Positions 17,661 through 26,220 of a stretch of 64,000 nucleotides of DNA are shown piece after piece. A program made the translations under genes and the position numbers. Numbering within the stretch: the first letter of the stretch is position 1; each line of letters starts with the position of its first letter. Under the pieces are notes generated by a model, which saw only the letters and a list, made by a program, of their open reading frames with translations, was not told the origin of the DNA and did no database searches. Origin of the DNA: Vicinamibacterales bacterium. Its GTDB lineage: Bacteria > Acidobacteriota > Vicinamibacteria > Vicinamibacterales > 2-12-FULL-66-21. Location of the stretch: contig DASSPH010000010.1 in the NCBI GenBank assembly GCA_035699745.1, forward strand, positions 62,001 through 126,000. Direction: 5' to 3'.

Positions 17661-19727
17661 CTACTTGACGATGGACGCGCTGGTCACGCCCGCGCCCAGC
17701 GACAACAGACTGGTGTCGGCGACGAGCGGCGAGGCCGCGGCGACGCCGCTCGTATACACGAGCGTGCCGTTGCGGTAGTACTTCACCACGCCGCCGAACA
17801 CCGAGATCCCGAACACGTCCGAGGCGGTGAACGTGCCTTCGCGCCGGTACGTCCCTCCTTCGCGGATCTCGAATCCGCCCCTGTCGCTGAAGCTGAAGGC
17901 GTAGTCGATCGCGTAGCCGGTGTTCGTGCCCGCATCGCGGCCGAGCCCGACGACGAGGCGGTAGCCGCTGCTGACGGTGAACCTGAACGTGGCGTCGGCG
18001 ACGGCCTGGGTGCTCACCGCGCCCGCGTCGGGACAATCGGCGCACCCGCGCACCTTCCACAGCTCCGCGCCGTTACTCGACGCGTTCACGAGTTGCGTCC
18101 AGGTCACGGCGCCCGTCGACGCCGGCGGGGGAGGCGCCGGCGCCGGTGCCGGCGCGCCGGCGTTCACTTCCGCGTAGATCGTCGCGTCGTTCTTGCCGGC
18201 GCCGGGCGCGGCCGTGAAGAACTGCACCGGCGACAGCACGATCTGATCGATCGACATGCCGTCCTCGCGGACCTGCACGCGCAGGCGCTGGGCCGGCGCG
18301 TCGAAATAGATCACCGGGCCGAGAACCGCGATGCCGTATCCGTTGTCCTGCCAGCCCCAGCCCGCCAGTCCGGCGCCGGATCCTTCTTCGACGCTGACGA
18401 CGGACGCCGAGGTCGTGCCGATGCGGAACGCCGGCAGCCCGTCGGCACCGAGGCTGCCGCTGAACTGCACGAAGGTGGAGTCATTGGTCCACGCATCGTT
18501 CTGCGCGCGTCCGCGGATCCACAGGCGATAGGCGCGGCCGGTCTGGGCGGTGAACGGCAGCTCGAAGTAGCTCGCGGGTGCGGCGGCCGCGGTGGTGAGC
18601 TTCGCCGCCCCGGCATCCGGGTTCGCGACGCGGGCGCCGCCGGCGGCGGAGGCATCCGCCACGATCGTCCACGCGCTGCCGACCACCGACGCGTTCTTGG
18701 CGTGCAGCACGATGTTGTCGGCGTTCGACACGATCGGCGTCGGCAAGGGAGAGGGCGCCGGCGGCGGCGCGGGCGTTCCGGGGTACGGCACCGTGACCAG
18801 GACGCCGAAGTGATCGGACGGGGCCGCATCGCCGGGAGGGACCTTGCCGAACCGCGTCATCGCGAGTGCCGGAAAGTACGCCGGCGTCCAGGCGTAGTCG
18901 ATGCGCTTGAACGGGTAGCCCTCGGGATTGCCGCACCCGGCACGGTTCACCATGCCGGTGTACCCCTCCACCGATCCGTTCACCGACGGCCAGGCGTCGA
19001 CGTAGCCGGCGCTGCGCAGCGCGCCCAGCGCGGTGTTGTTCGGCGTCTGGCTGCAGACCATCGCCGATCCTTCCCACACGTTCAGATCGCCGACGAACAC
19101 GTGCGGCTGCCCGGCGGAGGTCGAGGTGAGGAACTGCGCGGTCTGCTGGGCCTGTTTGTTGAAGACCGCGTCCGCCGACGTGCCGCTGCCGTACCAGTGC
19201 GCCGCGTAGACCTGCATGGACTGCGTGCACGCCGCGTCGAGGCAGACCGGCGCGCGCACCACCCACATGGTGTCGGTCGGCATCAGATTCTGCGTGGTAT
19301 CGAGCTGCAGCCATTGTTCGGCGCCGGCGAAGCCGTAGCGGGACACGATCGCGACGCCGTTCTGTTCGCGCGTCGCCGACGTCCAGCCGAGCGCCTTGCG
19401 GACGCTTTCGGGGGACGCGCAGACGGTGCCCCATGCTTCGTTGAGGGCGAGCGCGACGACCGACGGGTCGCCCAGCGCGCGCGTCAGCTCGGCCTGCACC
19501 GCGCCGGCGCCCCAGGCGTTCAAGGGCTGCGAGGGATCGGTGCAGTTGGTGGAGTCGGTGTACGGCGCCGCGTGGCCGGGCAGCGCGGCGATGCCCTTGC
19601 CGGCGCGCACGTTCCAGAGACCGACTTTGACGACCGCGTCCGCGCCGCTGGCAGAAACAGCGTGCGCGCTCGCGGCAAGGAACATCAGGGCGGACGCGTA
19701 CACGCGCCGCCGGTTCGAACGCTTCAT
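17661..19727 (-). CDS. Secreted endonuclease/exonuclease/phosphatase-fold protein with C-terminal binding domains
   Basis: 688 residues with a signal peptide (about 1-28). The EEP catalytic set is intact: N39, E97, H177 (AAHWYG), D214 and N216 (FVGDLN), D278 and the SDH at 304-306. It should therefore be a metal-dependent phosphodiesterase or nuclease acting outside the cytoplasm. After a Pro-rich linker (about 319-335) come two beta-rich modules. The first looks like a carbohydrate-binding domain (YFELPFTAQTGRAYRLWIRG); the last looks lectin-like (YAFSFSDRGGFEIREGG). Role could be extracellular DNA or phospho-polymer turnover in the matrix; substrate unproven. Confidence 0.8.
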   Translation of the reverse strand: MKRSNRRRVYASALMFLAASAHAVSASGADAVVKVGLWNVRAGKGIAALPGHAAPYTDSTNCTDPSQPLNAWGAGAVQAELTRALGDPSVVALALNEAWGTVCASPESVRKALGWTSATREQNGVAIVSRYGFAGAEQWLQLDTTQNLMPTDTMWVVRAPVCLDAACTQSMQVYAAHWYGSGTSADAVFNKQAQQTAQFLTSTSAGQPHVFVGDLNVWEGSAMVCSQTPNNTALGALRSAGYVDAWPSVNGSVEGYTGMVNRAGCGNPEGYPFKRIDYAWTPAYFPALAMTRFGKVPPGDAAPSDHFGVLVTVPYPGTPAPPPAPSPLPTPIVSNADNIVLHAKNASVVGSAWTIVADASAAGGARVANPDAGAAKLTTAAAAPASYFELPFTAQTGRAYRLWIRGRAQNDAWTNDSTFVQFSGSLGADGLPAFRIGTTSASVVSVEEGSGAGLAGWGWQDNGYGIAVLGPVIYFDAPAQRLRVQVREDGMSIDQIVLSPVQFFTAAPGAGKNDATIYAEVNAGAPAPAPAPPPPASTGAVTWTQLVNASSNGAELWKVRGCADCPDAGAVSTQAVADATFRFTVSSGYRLVVGLGRDAGTNTGYAIDYAFSFSDRGGFEIREGGTYRREGTFTASDVFGISVFGGVVKYYRNGTLVYTSGVAAASPLVADTSLLSLGAGVTSASIVK

Positions 19728-19902
19728 CAGCGTGTTCCCGGCCCGAAGGTTAGAAGTGTTGTGAGTGAGCGCGGTGGTGCGCGCGCCGGGAGTGTAGCAG
19801 ATCCGCTGCCGGACCGGCGATGGAAATTCGCGAGGAATTCTGCGCGAGCGCGATCAGGCGCGCACCGCGATGTTCAGGAAGAGAACGATCCGGTTACGGA
19901 AT

Positions 19903-20592
19903 TCAGGCGTGGCTCAACAGTATGCGCGCGCCGGATTTGCGTCCGTCCGGCGCGGCGGCGATCGTCGCGCCATGCGCGTTGAGGACCCGGCGCGCGACCG
20001 CGAGCGTGAGGCCGACGCCGCCCCGCCATTCGTCGAACACGCCGCGTGCGTCGGGCGCTTCGGCCCCGAGCGCGTCGATCGTGGCGGGATCGCCGACCAG
20101 CAGTTCGTATGCGCCGCCGGACCGGCGGCCGCGGACGACGAGCGGATCCTCGCCGATGAGCTCGCGGCGGAGCGCCGCGACGATCGAGGTGAAGGCCTGG
20201 GTCAGTCGAACCGCGTCACCTTCGAACTGAAACGGCTCGCCGGGCAGGTCGAGCGTCACGGGCACGTCGCGGTCGGGCAGCGGCGGCAGGCTCTTCACCG
20301 CATCGGCGAGCAGGGCGTTGATCTCCACCGGCCCCTTGTTGAGCGGCGCGGTTCCGGCTTCGAGATTCGACAGTTCGCTCACCTCGGCGAGCAGCGCGGA
20401 CAGCCGCGCGCACGACTTTTCAGCCTCTTCGAGCAGCTTCCGCTGCTGGTCGCTCAGCGGGCCGGCGCGCTCCTTCAACAGCATGCGGATGTAGCCGGCA
20501 ACCACCGTCATCGGCGTGCGGAACTCGTGCACGGAGAGGGAAAGCACCTTGGGCCAGCGCGGATCGGTCGCGGGGACGGACATCCTGTTCAT
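19903..20592 (-). CDS. Sensor histidine kinase-like protein, degenerate ATPase
   Basis: 229 residues with no transmembrane or sensor domain. The dimerisation/phospho-acceptor helix has [10 protein letters not shown] with H22. The ATP-binding part keeps a late glycine box ([18 protein letters not shown]) but lacks the usual Asn of the N box ([14 protein letters not shown]) and a DxGxG. It may be a weak or inactive kinase, a phosphatase or a scaffold. It is divergent from msrP with 71 bases between them; no response regulator is adjacent. GGAGAG lies 9 bases before the ATG at 20592. Confidence 0.75.
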   Translation of the reverse strand: MNRMSVPATDPRWPKVLSLSVHEFRTPMTVVAGYIRMLLKERAGPLSDQQRKLLEEAEKSCARLSALLAEVSELSNLEAGTAPLNKGPVEINALLADAVKSLPPLPDRDVPVTLDLPGEPFQFEGDAVRLTQAFTSIVAALRRELIGEDPLVVRGRRSGGAYELLVGDPATIDALGAEAPDARGVFDEWRGGVGLTLAVARRVLNAHGATIAAAPDGRKSGARILLSHA

Positions 20593-20663
20593 TGTATCTG
20601 GCTCTCCGTGCCGCGCTGGAATGCCCGGCCGGGATCGGGTGTTTAATAGGGCAGAGGCCAGCG

Positions 20664-21653
20664 ATGTTGATCAAGAAGGCGGCAGATCTGAAGTATTCCG
20701 ACGTGACCGACGAGCGGATCTACCTCCGCCGCCGCGAGTTCCTGCAGCTTGGCGCCGGCCTGGCCGGGGCGGCGGCGGGCGCCGCCGTCGTGGCCTGCGG
20801 CAATAGTTCGCTCGATGCCGCCATCGGCGTGGTCGGCGCCGATCCCGCCGCCCAGACGCCCATCCCCAACATCGCCAAGCGGATGGTGACCACCACCGAG
20901 CCGCTCAACAAGTTCGAAGAGATCACCGGCTACAACAACTATTACGAGTTCGGCACCGGCAAGGGGGATCCGGCGAAGTACGCCGGTCAGTTGAAGACCT
21001 CCCCCTGGACGGTCTCGATCGAAGGCCTGTGCAACAAGCCGGGCACCTATGCGCTCGAGGACCTGATCAAGACCGCGGATCTCGAGGAGCGCATCTATCG
21101 CTTCCGCTGCGTCGAGGCCTGGTCGATGGTGATCCCCTGGGTCGGCATCCCGTTCGCCGCCGTCATCAAGCGCGCCGAGCCGCAGCCGAAGGCCACGTTC
21201 GTCGAGATGCAGACGGTGCTGCGCCGCAACGAGATGCCGGGGCTGCGCGAGGGCGGCCTCAACTGGCCGTATACCGAAGGCCTGCGTCTCGACGAGGCCA
21301 TGCACCCGCTGACGCTGCTCGCCGTCGGCCTCTATGGCCGGACGCTGATGAACCAGAACGGCGCGCCGATCCGCCTCGTGGTGCCGTGGAAGTACGGCTT
21401 CAAGAACGTCAAGTCGATCGTCAAGATCAAGTTCGTCGACAAGATGCCGCGGACGGCCTGGAACGACGCCAATCCGGGCGAGTACGGCTTCTACTCGAAC
21501 GTCAATCCGGCCGTCGATCATCCGCGATGGAGCCAGGCGACCGAACGCCGCATCCCGAGCTACTTCAAGACCACGAAGACGCTGATTTTCAACGGCTACG
21601 CCGATCAGGTCCAGTCGCTGTACGCCGGGATGGATCTTCGCAAGTTCTACTGA
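20664..21653 (+). CDS. msrP: Protein-methionine-sulfoxide reductase, molybdenum subunit MsrP
   Basis: Periplasmic molybdopterin enzyme of 329 residues that repairs methionine sulfoxide in envelope proteins, with electrons from MsrQ. A twin-arginine signal ([13 protein letters not shown], Arg22-24) begins the protein. The Moco-ligating cysteine is C149 in [11 protein letters not shown], and further family blocks are [20 protein letters not shown] and DATERRIP-like [10 protein letters not shown] equivalents near the end. The ATG at 20664 follows GCAGAGG. The signal peptide also holds VVAC (42-45), a lipobox-like site unusual for MsrP. msrQ starts directly at its stop. The cofactor gene moaA is present 17 kb away. 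Confidence 0.93.
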   Translation: MLIKKAADLKYSDVTDERIYLRRREFLQLGAGLAGAAAGAAVVACGNSSLDAAIGVVGADPAAQTPIPNIAKRMVTTTEPLNKFEEITGYNNYYEFGTGKGDPAKYAGQLKTSPWTVSIEGLCNKPGTYALEDLIKTADLEERIYRFRCVEAWSMVIPWVGIPFAAVIKRAEPQPKATFVEMQTVLRRNEMPGLREGGLNWPYTEGLRLDEAMHPLTLLAVGLYGRTLMNQNGAPIRLVVPWKYGFKNVKSIVKIKFVDKMPRTAWNDANPGEYGFYSNVNPAVDHPRWSQATERRIPSYFKTTKTLIFNGYADQVQSLYAGMDLRKFY

Positions 21654-22241
21654 TTGATCAGGCTCGCGAAGGTCATCGTCTTCAGCGCCGCGCTCGTGCC
21701 GGCCGGACTGCTGATCCGCGGCATGCTCGCCGGCAATCTCGGCGTCAATCCCGCCGAGACCGTGCAGCTCGAAACCGGCCGCTGGGCGCTGAAGTTCCTG
21801 TTCCTCAGCCTCGCCGTCACGCCGGTGCGCCGGCTCACCGGCTGGAATCCGGCGATCAAGTTCCGGCGCATGCTCGGCCTGTTCGCGTTCTTCTACGCCA
21901 CCCTGCACCTGCTGGCGTACTGGTCGTTCGATCTGGGGTTCGCGCTGGCGGCGATGGCGGCGGACGTGGCCAAGCGGCCGTTCATCGCGTTCGGGTTCAC
22001 GGCGTTTCTGCTGATGCTGCCCCTGGCGGTGACATCGACCCGGGGGTGGATCCGGCGGCTGGGGAAGCGCTGGTCGCAGGTGCACCGGCTGGTCTATGCG
22101 GCGGCGATCTGCGTGGTCATCCACTTCGCGCTGAAGGTGAAAGTCTTCACCGGCGATCCCGTCGTCTATACGGCGCTGCTCGCGGTCCTACTTGGATTTC
22201 GCGTCCTCTGGTGGCTGCGAACCGCCCGGCGGCCCGCCTGA
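21654..22241 (+). CDS. msrQ: Haem-binding membrane subunit MsrQ
   Basis: Inner-membrane haem protein of 195 residues with about six hydrophobic helices, of the ferric-reductase-like/YedZ family. It passes electrons from the quinone pool or flavin reductase to MsrP. Conserved histidines lie in FYATLHLLAYW, QVHRLVYA and IHFALKVK. Translation begins at a TTG placed immediately after the msrP stop, so the pair is coupled. The last 54 bases overlap the convergent ribbon-helix-helix gene. Confidence 0.93.
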   Translation: MIRLAKVIVFSAALVPAGLLIRGMLAGNLGVNPAETVQLETGRWALKFLFLSLAVTPVRRLTGWNPAIKFRRMLGLFAFFYATLHLLAYWSFDLGFALAAMAADVAKRPFIAFGFTAFLLMLPLAVTSTRGWIRRLGKRWSQVHRLVYAAAICVVIHFALKVKVFTGDPVVYTALLAVLLGFRVLWWLRTARRPA

Positions 22242-22382
22242 CCGCTTGCCGTCCTTGAGCGCCTTGCGCAACAGGAACTCGATCTGGCCGTTCAGGCTGC
22301 GCAGATCGTCATCCGCCCAGCGCTGAACGGCGTCGAGGATGTCGCGATCGATCCGGAGGAGAAAGGGCTTGCGCTCGGCCAC
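22188..22382 (-). CDS. Arc-like ribbon-helix-helix DNA-binding protein
   Basis: 64 residues. The pattern KPFLLRIDRDILDAVQRWA then RSLNGQIEFLLRKAL is a ribbon-helix-helix fold (beta strand, helix, helix) as in Arc/MetJ or HicB-type antitoxins. The tail is Gly/Pro/Lys-rich. The GTG start is 6 bases after the SPFH gene stop, so the two form an operon. No toxin is adjacent. It may be the operon's repressor; a GTGATATCAC palindrome lies upstream of the SPFH gene. Confidence 0.75.
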   Translation of the reverse strand: MAERKPFLLRIDRDILDAVQRWADDDLRSLNGQIEFLLRKALKDGKRSGGPPGGSQPPEDAKSK

Positions 22383-22388
22383 CGGCGC

Positions 22389-23258
22389 TTATTGATAGAT
22401 CGTTCCGGCGTTGATGACCGGCTGGGTCGAGCGCTCGCCGCAGAGCACGACGAGCAGGTTGCTGACCATCGCCGCCTTCCGTTCGTTGTCCAGCGTGACG
22501 ATCTCGCGCTGCGAGAGCATGTCGAGCGCCATCTCCACCATGCCGACGGCCCCTTCGACGATGCGCTGCCGCGCGGCGATGATCGCGCCGGCCTGCTGCC
22601 GCTGCAGCATCGAGGCGGCGATTTCCGGCGCGTACGCGAGATGGCTGATCCGTGCTTCGATGACCTGCACGCCGGCGCGCGCCAGGCGGTCCTGGATCTC
22701 CTTCTTGAGGTGCTCGGCGACGCTGGCGGTGTGTCCGCGCAGCGAGATCCGCTCGTCGTCGTGCGAGTCGTAGGTGTAGCTGGTGGCGAGATTGCGCAGC
22801 GCCGCCTCGCTCTGCACCTTGACGTAGTTGTTGTAGTCGTCCACTTCGAACACCGCCTCGGCGCTGTCGACGACCTGCCAGACGACGACCGCCGCGATCT
22901 CGATCGGATTGCCCTCGTTGTCGTTGACCTTGAGCCGCGAGCTCTCGAAGTTGCGCACGCGCATGGAGACGCGCTTCTTGGTGAGGAACGGATTGGCCCA
23001 GCGCAGCCCGGGCCGCCGCGCCGTGCCGGCGTAGTCGCCGAACAGCTGCAGCACGCGCGCCTCGTTCGGATTGACCACGAACAGGCCGGCCATGAGCCCG
23101 GCGAGCACCACCAGGGCGGCGACGTCGCCGAGCACCAGCGTGCCGCTGTCCTCGCGGACGCCGGCGACCAGGCCGTAGATGGCGAGCGCGGACAAGACCA
23201 GCAGGATCAGCAGCACCGGGACGCCGGGCATCCCTTCGTATTGACGTTCGCGAATCAT
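22389..23258 (-). CDS. SPFH/stomatin-like membrane protein
   Basis: 289 residues. Two hydrophobic helices (about 10-30 and 45-63) are followed by the SPFH/band-7 domain ([20 protein letters not shown] to [22 protein letters not shown]) and a helical tail. Such slipins scaffold membrane microdomains and modulate proteases or transporters. The ATG at 23258 has GAGGAGG 9 bases upstream, which rules out the longer in-frame TTG start. It is transcribed with the ribbon-helix-helix gene. Confidence 0.88.
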   Translation of the reverse strand: MIRERQYEGMPGVPVLLILLVLSALAIYGLVAGVREDSGTLVLGDVAALVVLAGLMAGLFVVNPNEARVLQLFGDYAGTARRPGLRWANPFLTKKRVSMRVRNFESSRLKVNDNEGNPIEIAAVVVWQVVDSAEAVFEVDDYNNYVKVQSEAALRNLATSYTYDSHDDERISLRGHTASVAEHLKKEIQDRLARAGVQVIEARISHLAYAPEIAASMLQRQQAGAIIAARQRIVEGAVGMVEMALDMLSQREIVTLDNERKAAMVSNLLVVLCGERSTQPVINAGTIYQ

Positions 23259-23283
23259 GATCGCGGCCCTCCTCGATGTCAAA

Positions 23284-23313
23284 GTGATATCACGTTGAAA
23301 TCTACCCCGTCAA
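23284..23313 (-). promoter_or_regulatory. Candidate promoter/operator of the SPFH operon
   Basis: On the minus strand TTGACG (23313-23308) lies 15-17 bases before the palindrome GTGATATCAC (23293-23284), which occupies the -10 position. The perfect 10-bp palindrome overlapping the promoter suits a small dimeric repressor such as the downstream ribbon-helix-helix protein. The -10 match itself is weak. Confidence 0.35.
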
Positions 23314-23503
23314 TACGGCGGCGGCAGGGGCGCCGGTTCCGGCGGCGGGAAAAACCCTCAGACCGCAGGCCGCGTGGCGTCGCGGCTCGACAGTTTTGAG
23401 ATCGCGTGGCCCATCCGGGCCGGCGCGCGCCCGTTCACCCCCGGAAAGTGCCACTTCACTGGAATGTCCTTTTTACAGAAGTACTTAGCGCTAATCTACG
23501 GAC

Positions 23504-25600
23504 ATGCACAAGCCTATCAAGTACGTGGAGAAGGGTTTGACCGTGGCGGCGAAGGGCGCCTGGGCCGCGTTCGATGCCCTCAACAGCATCAAGCCGAATC
23601 CCGCGTTCACCCCCAAGTGGTCCGAGCTCCCGCTGCAGAAGTCGTGGCAGAAGGTGAAGCCGCCGCTCGGCTGGCCGCGTGAGACCGACTCGCTCTGTCC
23701 GAACTGCGTCCGCGAGGCGCGGCAGGCGATCGTCGACGGCAAGCAGGACTACAAGATCCTCCTCAACGAGAAGGTGGGCGAGATCAAGGCCGTCATCACC
23801 GAGAAGGACGGCAAGATCGTGATGATGAAGGACTGCCCGATCCACGGGCACTTCGAAGACGTCATGGCGATCGATCCGGCGTTCTTCAAGCATCTCGAAG
23901 AGTCGTTCCCGGGCAGCGACATCCGCTCGCACAACGACGAGAAGCTGCACAACCACGGCAGCTCGACGATCAAGTACGGCCGCGGCTCGGTCCTCACCAT
24001 CGACCTGACCAACCGCTGCAACATGATGTGCGACCCGTGCTTCATGGACGCCAACCAGGTCGGCTTCGTCCACGAGCTGTCGTGGGACGAGATCAAGACG
24101 ATGCTGGACAACGCCATCACGCTGAAGCCGAAGCGGCAGATGTCGGTCCAGTTCTCGGGCGGCGAGCCGACGATGTCGCCCTACTTCCTCGACGCGGTGC
24201 GCTACGCGAAGAAGGTCGGCTACAACTCGGTGCAGGCGGCGACCAACGGCATCGAGTTCGCCAAGAGCAAGGAGTTCGCGAGGGCGGCGTTCGAAGCCGG
24301 GCTGCGCTACGCCTACCTGCAGTTCGACGGCATCGGCAACGCCGCCAACTCGCATCGTCTCGTCGGCAACCTGTTCGACGTCAAGCTGCGCGCGATCGAG
24401 AACCTCTGGTCGGCCGGCGTCGACATCGTCCCGGTCATCACCATCGTCAACGGGATCAACAACGAGCAGGTCGGCCGCGTGATTCAGTTCGCGCTCGACA
24501 ACCCGAAGAAGATCAACTTCCTGTCGTTCCAGCCGGTGTCGTTCACCGGCCGCGACGAGGAAGTGACGCCGGAGCGCCGCGCGGCGCAGCGCTACACGCT
24601 GTCGCATCTGGCGCACGACGTGAAGAACCAGACCGGGCTCGGCGAGCCGGTGCGCGACTGGTTCCCGATCTCGTTCATGGGCACCTTCACCGACTGGGCG
24701 GACCTGGTGCACGGCCCGAGCGCCGAGTGGGGCAATCTCACGTGCGGCTGCCACCCGAACTGCGGCATCGGCATGGCGGTGATGATCGACAAGGAAACCA
24801 AGGAGGCCGTCCCGGTCACCAAGTTCCTGCATGCCGATCAGCTGGCCAGGGACCTGCAGCGGGTGAACGACGCGGCGCGCGGCCGCACGCTGTCGGTGCT
24901 CGGCATGGCGCTGGCCCTGGCGCGCAACTACGACCCGTTCCAGTCGCCGACGCACTTCAAGCTGACCGACCTGATGAAGAAGTTCGACAAGACGTTCGGC
25001 GCGACCAAGAAGGCGCACACCGGCGCCTACGGCCGCGTCGGCGGGGAGCGCACGATCGAGGACCAGGAGAAGCGGCGCGGCGATCGCTGGAACTTCCTGT
25101 TCATCGCCGGCATGTGGTTCCAGGATCTCTTCAACTACGACTTCCGGCGCACGGAGCGCTGCATCATTCCGTATGCGACGCAGGAAGGGGAGATCAGCTT
25201 CTGCGCGTACAACACCGGCATCGGCTGGCGGAACATCATCGAGAAGATGCACATGACCGCGACGCTGACCAAGTGGTACGAGGAGCACGGCCGGCACCAG
25301 ATCTATGCCGGCGGCAAGAAGGTCGAGCTGTCGAGCGCGGAGCACACGCTGGTGCTGGATCCGGAGGCGGTGGCGGCCGGCAAGCAGAAGGACCTCGACG
25401 AGCTGGGCATCGCCAAGAACGCGCGCGAGGAGAAGCTCCGCGCCAAGAAGCAGCAGCCGGGCGCCTTCGCGCCGGAAGACGAGAAGATGGCGGAGCTGTA
25501 CCGCCAGCACGTGCTGAAGGAGCAGCCGACGATCAAGATCGCCGGCCTCGGCGGCAGCAAGAAGCCGGTGCAGGACGTGGTGCACAAGAAGGCGGAATAG
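23504..25600 (+). CDS. Tes/MSS-like radical SAM protein (candidate membrane-spanning lipid synthase)
   Basis: Radical SAM enzyme of 698 residues. The core cluster motif CNMMCDPC (C172, C176, C179) and GGEP (219-222) are clear. Extra cysteine sites lie before and after: CPNC (65-68), C111 in DCPIHGHF, and CGCHPNC (414-420), so additional metal clusters are likely. This layout resembles archaeal tetraether synthase Tes and its bacterial membrane-spanning-lipid-synthase relatives, which join two acyl tails by a C-C bond. Acidobacteria are known for iso-diabolic acid lipids, which fits. A Lys-rich tail of about 100 residues follows the catalytic part. A strong terminator lies downstream. Function is inferred from motif layout. 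Confidence 0.75.
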   Translation: MHKPIKYVEKGLTVAAKGAWAAFDALNSIKPNPAFTPKWSELPLQKSWQKVKPPLGWPRETDSLCPNCVREARQAIVDGKQDYKILLNEKVGEIKAVITEKDGKIVMMKDCPIHGHFEDVMAIDPAFFKHLEESFPGSDIRSHNDEKLHNHGSSTIKYGRGSVLTIDLTNRCNMMCDPCFMDANQVGFVHELSWDEIKTMLDNAITLKPKRQMSVQFSGGEPTMSPYFLDAVRYAKKVGYNSVQAATNGIEFAKSKEFARAAFEAGLRYAYLQFDGIGNAANSHRLVGNLFDVKLRAIENLWSAGVDIVPVITIVNGINNEQVGRVIQFALDNPKKINFLSFQPVSFTGRDEEVTPERRAAQRYTLSHLAHDVKNQTGLGEPVRDWFPISFMGTFTDWADLVHGPSAEWGNLTCGCHPNCGIGMAVMIDKETKEAVPVTKFLHADQLARDLQRVNDAARGRTLSVLGMALALARNYDPFQSPTHFKLTDLMKKFDKTFGATKKAHTGAYGRVGGERTIEDQEKRRGDRWNFLFIAGMWFQDLFNYDFRRTERCIIPYATQEGEISFCAYNTGIGWRNIIEKMHMTATLTKWYEEHGRHQIYAGGKKVELSSAEHTLVLDPEAVAAGKQKDLDELGIAKNAREEKLRAKKQQPGAFAPEDEKMAELYRQHVLKEQPTIKIAGLGGSKKPVQDVVHKKAE

Positions 25601-25632
25601 AGCAGTTTCCAGCCTCCAGCTTTGCAGCTGCA

Positions 25633-25665
25633 GGGCCGCGCGGTTCACACCGCGCGGCCCTTTTT
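25633..25665 (+). terminator. Rho-independent terminator of the radical SAM gene
   Basis: A perfect 12-bp stem GGGCCGCGCGGT / ACCGCGCGGCCC with a TCAC loop is followed by five T residues. It lies 32 bases after the radical SAM stop codon. Confidence 0.93.
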
Positions 25666-25695
25666 ACTTTACGCGCAGCGGTCGCCAGGCAGACT

Positions 25696-25829
25696 CCGGC
25701 AGCCGGCAGCCGGCAGCCGGCAGCCGGCAGCCGTCAGCCGTCAGCCGGTAACCGGTAACCGGTAGCCGGTAGCCGGTAGCCGGTAGCCGGTAGCCGGTAA
25801 CCGGTAACCGGTAACCGGCAGCCGGCAGC
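25696..25829. repeat. Heptamer tandem array (CCGGCAG/CCGGTAG/CCGGTAA)
   Basis: About 19 head-to-tail 7-base units fill this gap, changing from CCGGCAG through CCGTCAG, CCGGTAA and CCGGTAG and back to CCGGCAG. Units vary only at two or three positions. It separates the terminator from the PadR promoter and encodes nothing evident. Confidence 0.9.
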
Positions 25830-25840
25830 ACCACCACACC

Positions 25841-25869
25841 TTGACAATCTACATATCTATATGTAGATT
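25841..25869 (+). promoter_or_regulatory. Promoter and palindromic operator of padR 1
   Basis: TTGACA (25841-25846), a 17-base spacer, then TAGATT (25864-25869). A perfect 10-bp inverted repeat AATCTACATA-TCTA-TATGTAGATT spans 25846-25869, covering the spacer and the -10. This is the expected place for PadR autorepression. The start codon follows 8 bases later, so the transcript would be leaderless or nearly so. Confidence 0.75.
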
Positions 25870-25877
25870 GCCATAGC

Positions 25878-26216
25878 ATGCCCGGTGACTCCCCGAAATC
25901 CGATCTCCTCCAGGGCACGCTCGACGTCCTGATCCTCAAGATCGTCGCCCTCGGGCCCGTGCATGGCTACGCGATCGCCCAGCGGCTGCAGCAGATCTCC
26001 CGGGACGTGCTGCAGGTGCAGCAGGGCTCGCTGTATCCGGCCCTGCATCGGCTCGAGAAACGCAGATGGGTGCGGGCCGAGTGGGCCGCCTCCGAGACCG
26101 GCCGCGAGGCGCGGTTCTACACCCTCACCAAGGAAGGCCGCCGGCAGCTCGAGGATCAGCGCGCCAACTGGATGCGGCTCTCCACGGCCGTCACGGCCGT
26201 GCTCGATACGGAGTAA
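25878..26216 (+). CDS. PadR-family transcriptional regulator (module 1)
   Basis: Winged-helix repressor of 112 residues. The N-terminal LLQGTLDVLILKIVALGPVH and the wing region QGSLYPALHRLEKRRWV are diagnostic of PadR; the C-terminal helix would dimerise. It is followed after 4 bases by an ADOP permease, a linkage very common in Acidobacteria. A perfect palindrome over its own promoter suggests autoregulation. Confidence 0.93.
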   Translation: MPGDSPKSDLLQGTLDVLILKIVALGPVHGYAIAQRLQQISRDVLQVQQGSLYPALHRLEKRRWVRAEWAASETGREARFYTLTKEGRRQLEDQRANWMRLSTAVTAVLDTE

Positions 26217-26220
26217 CACC

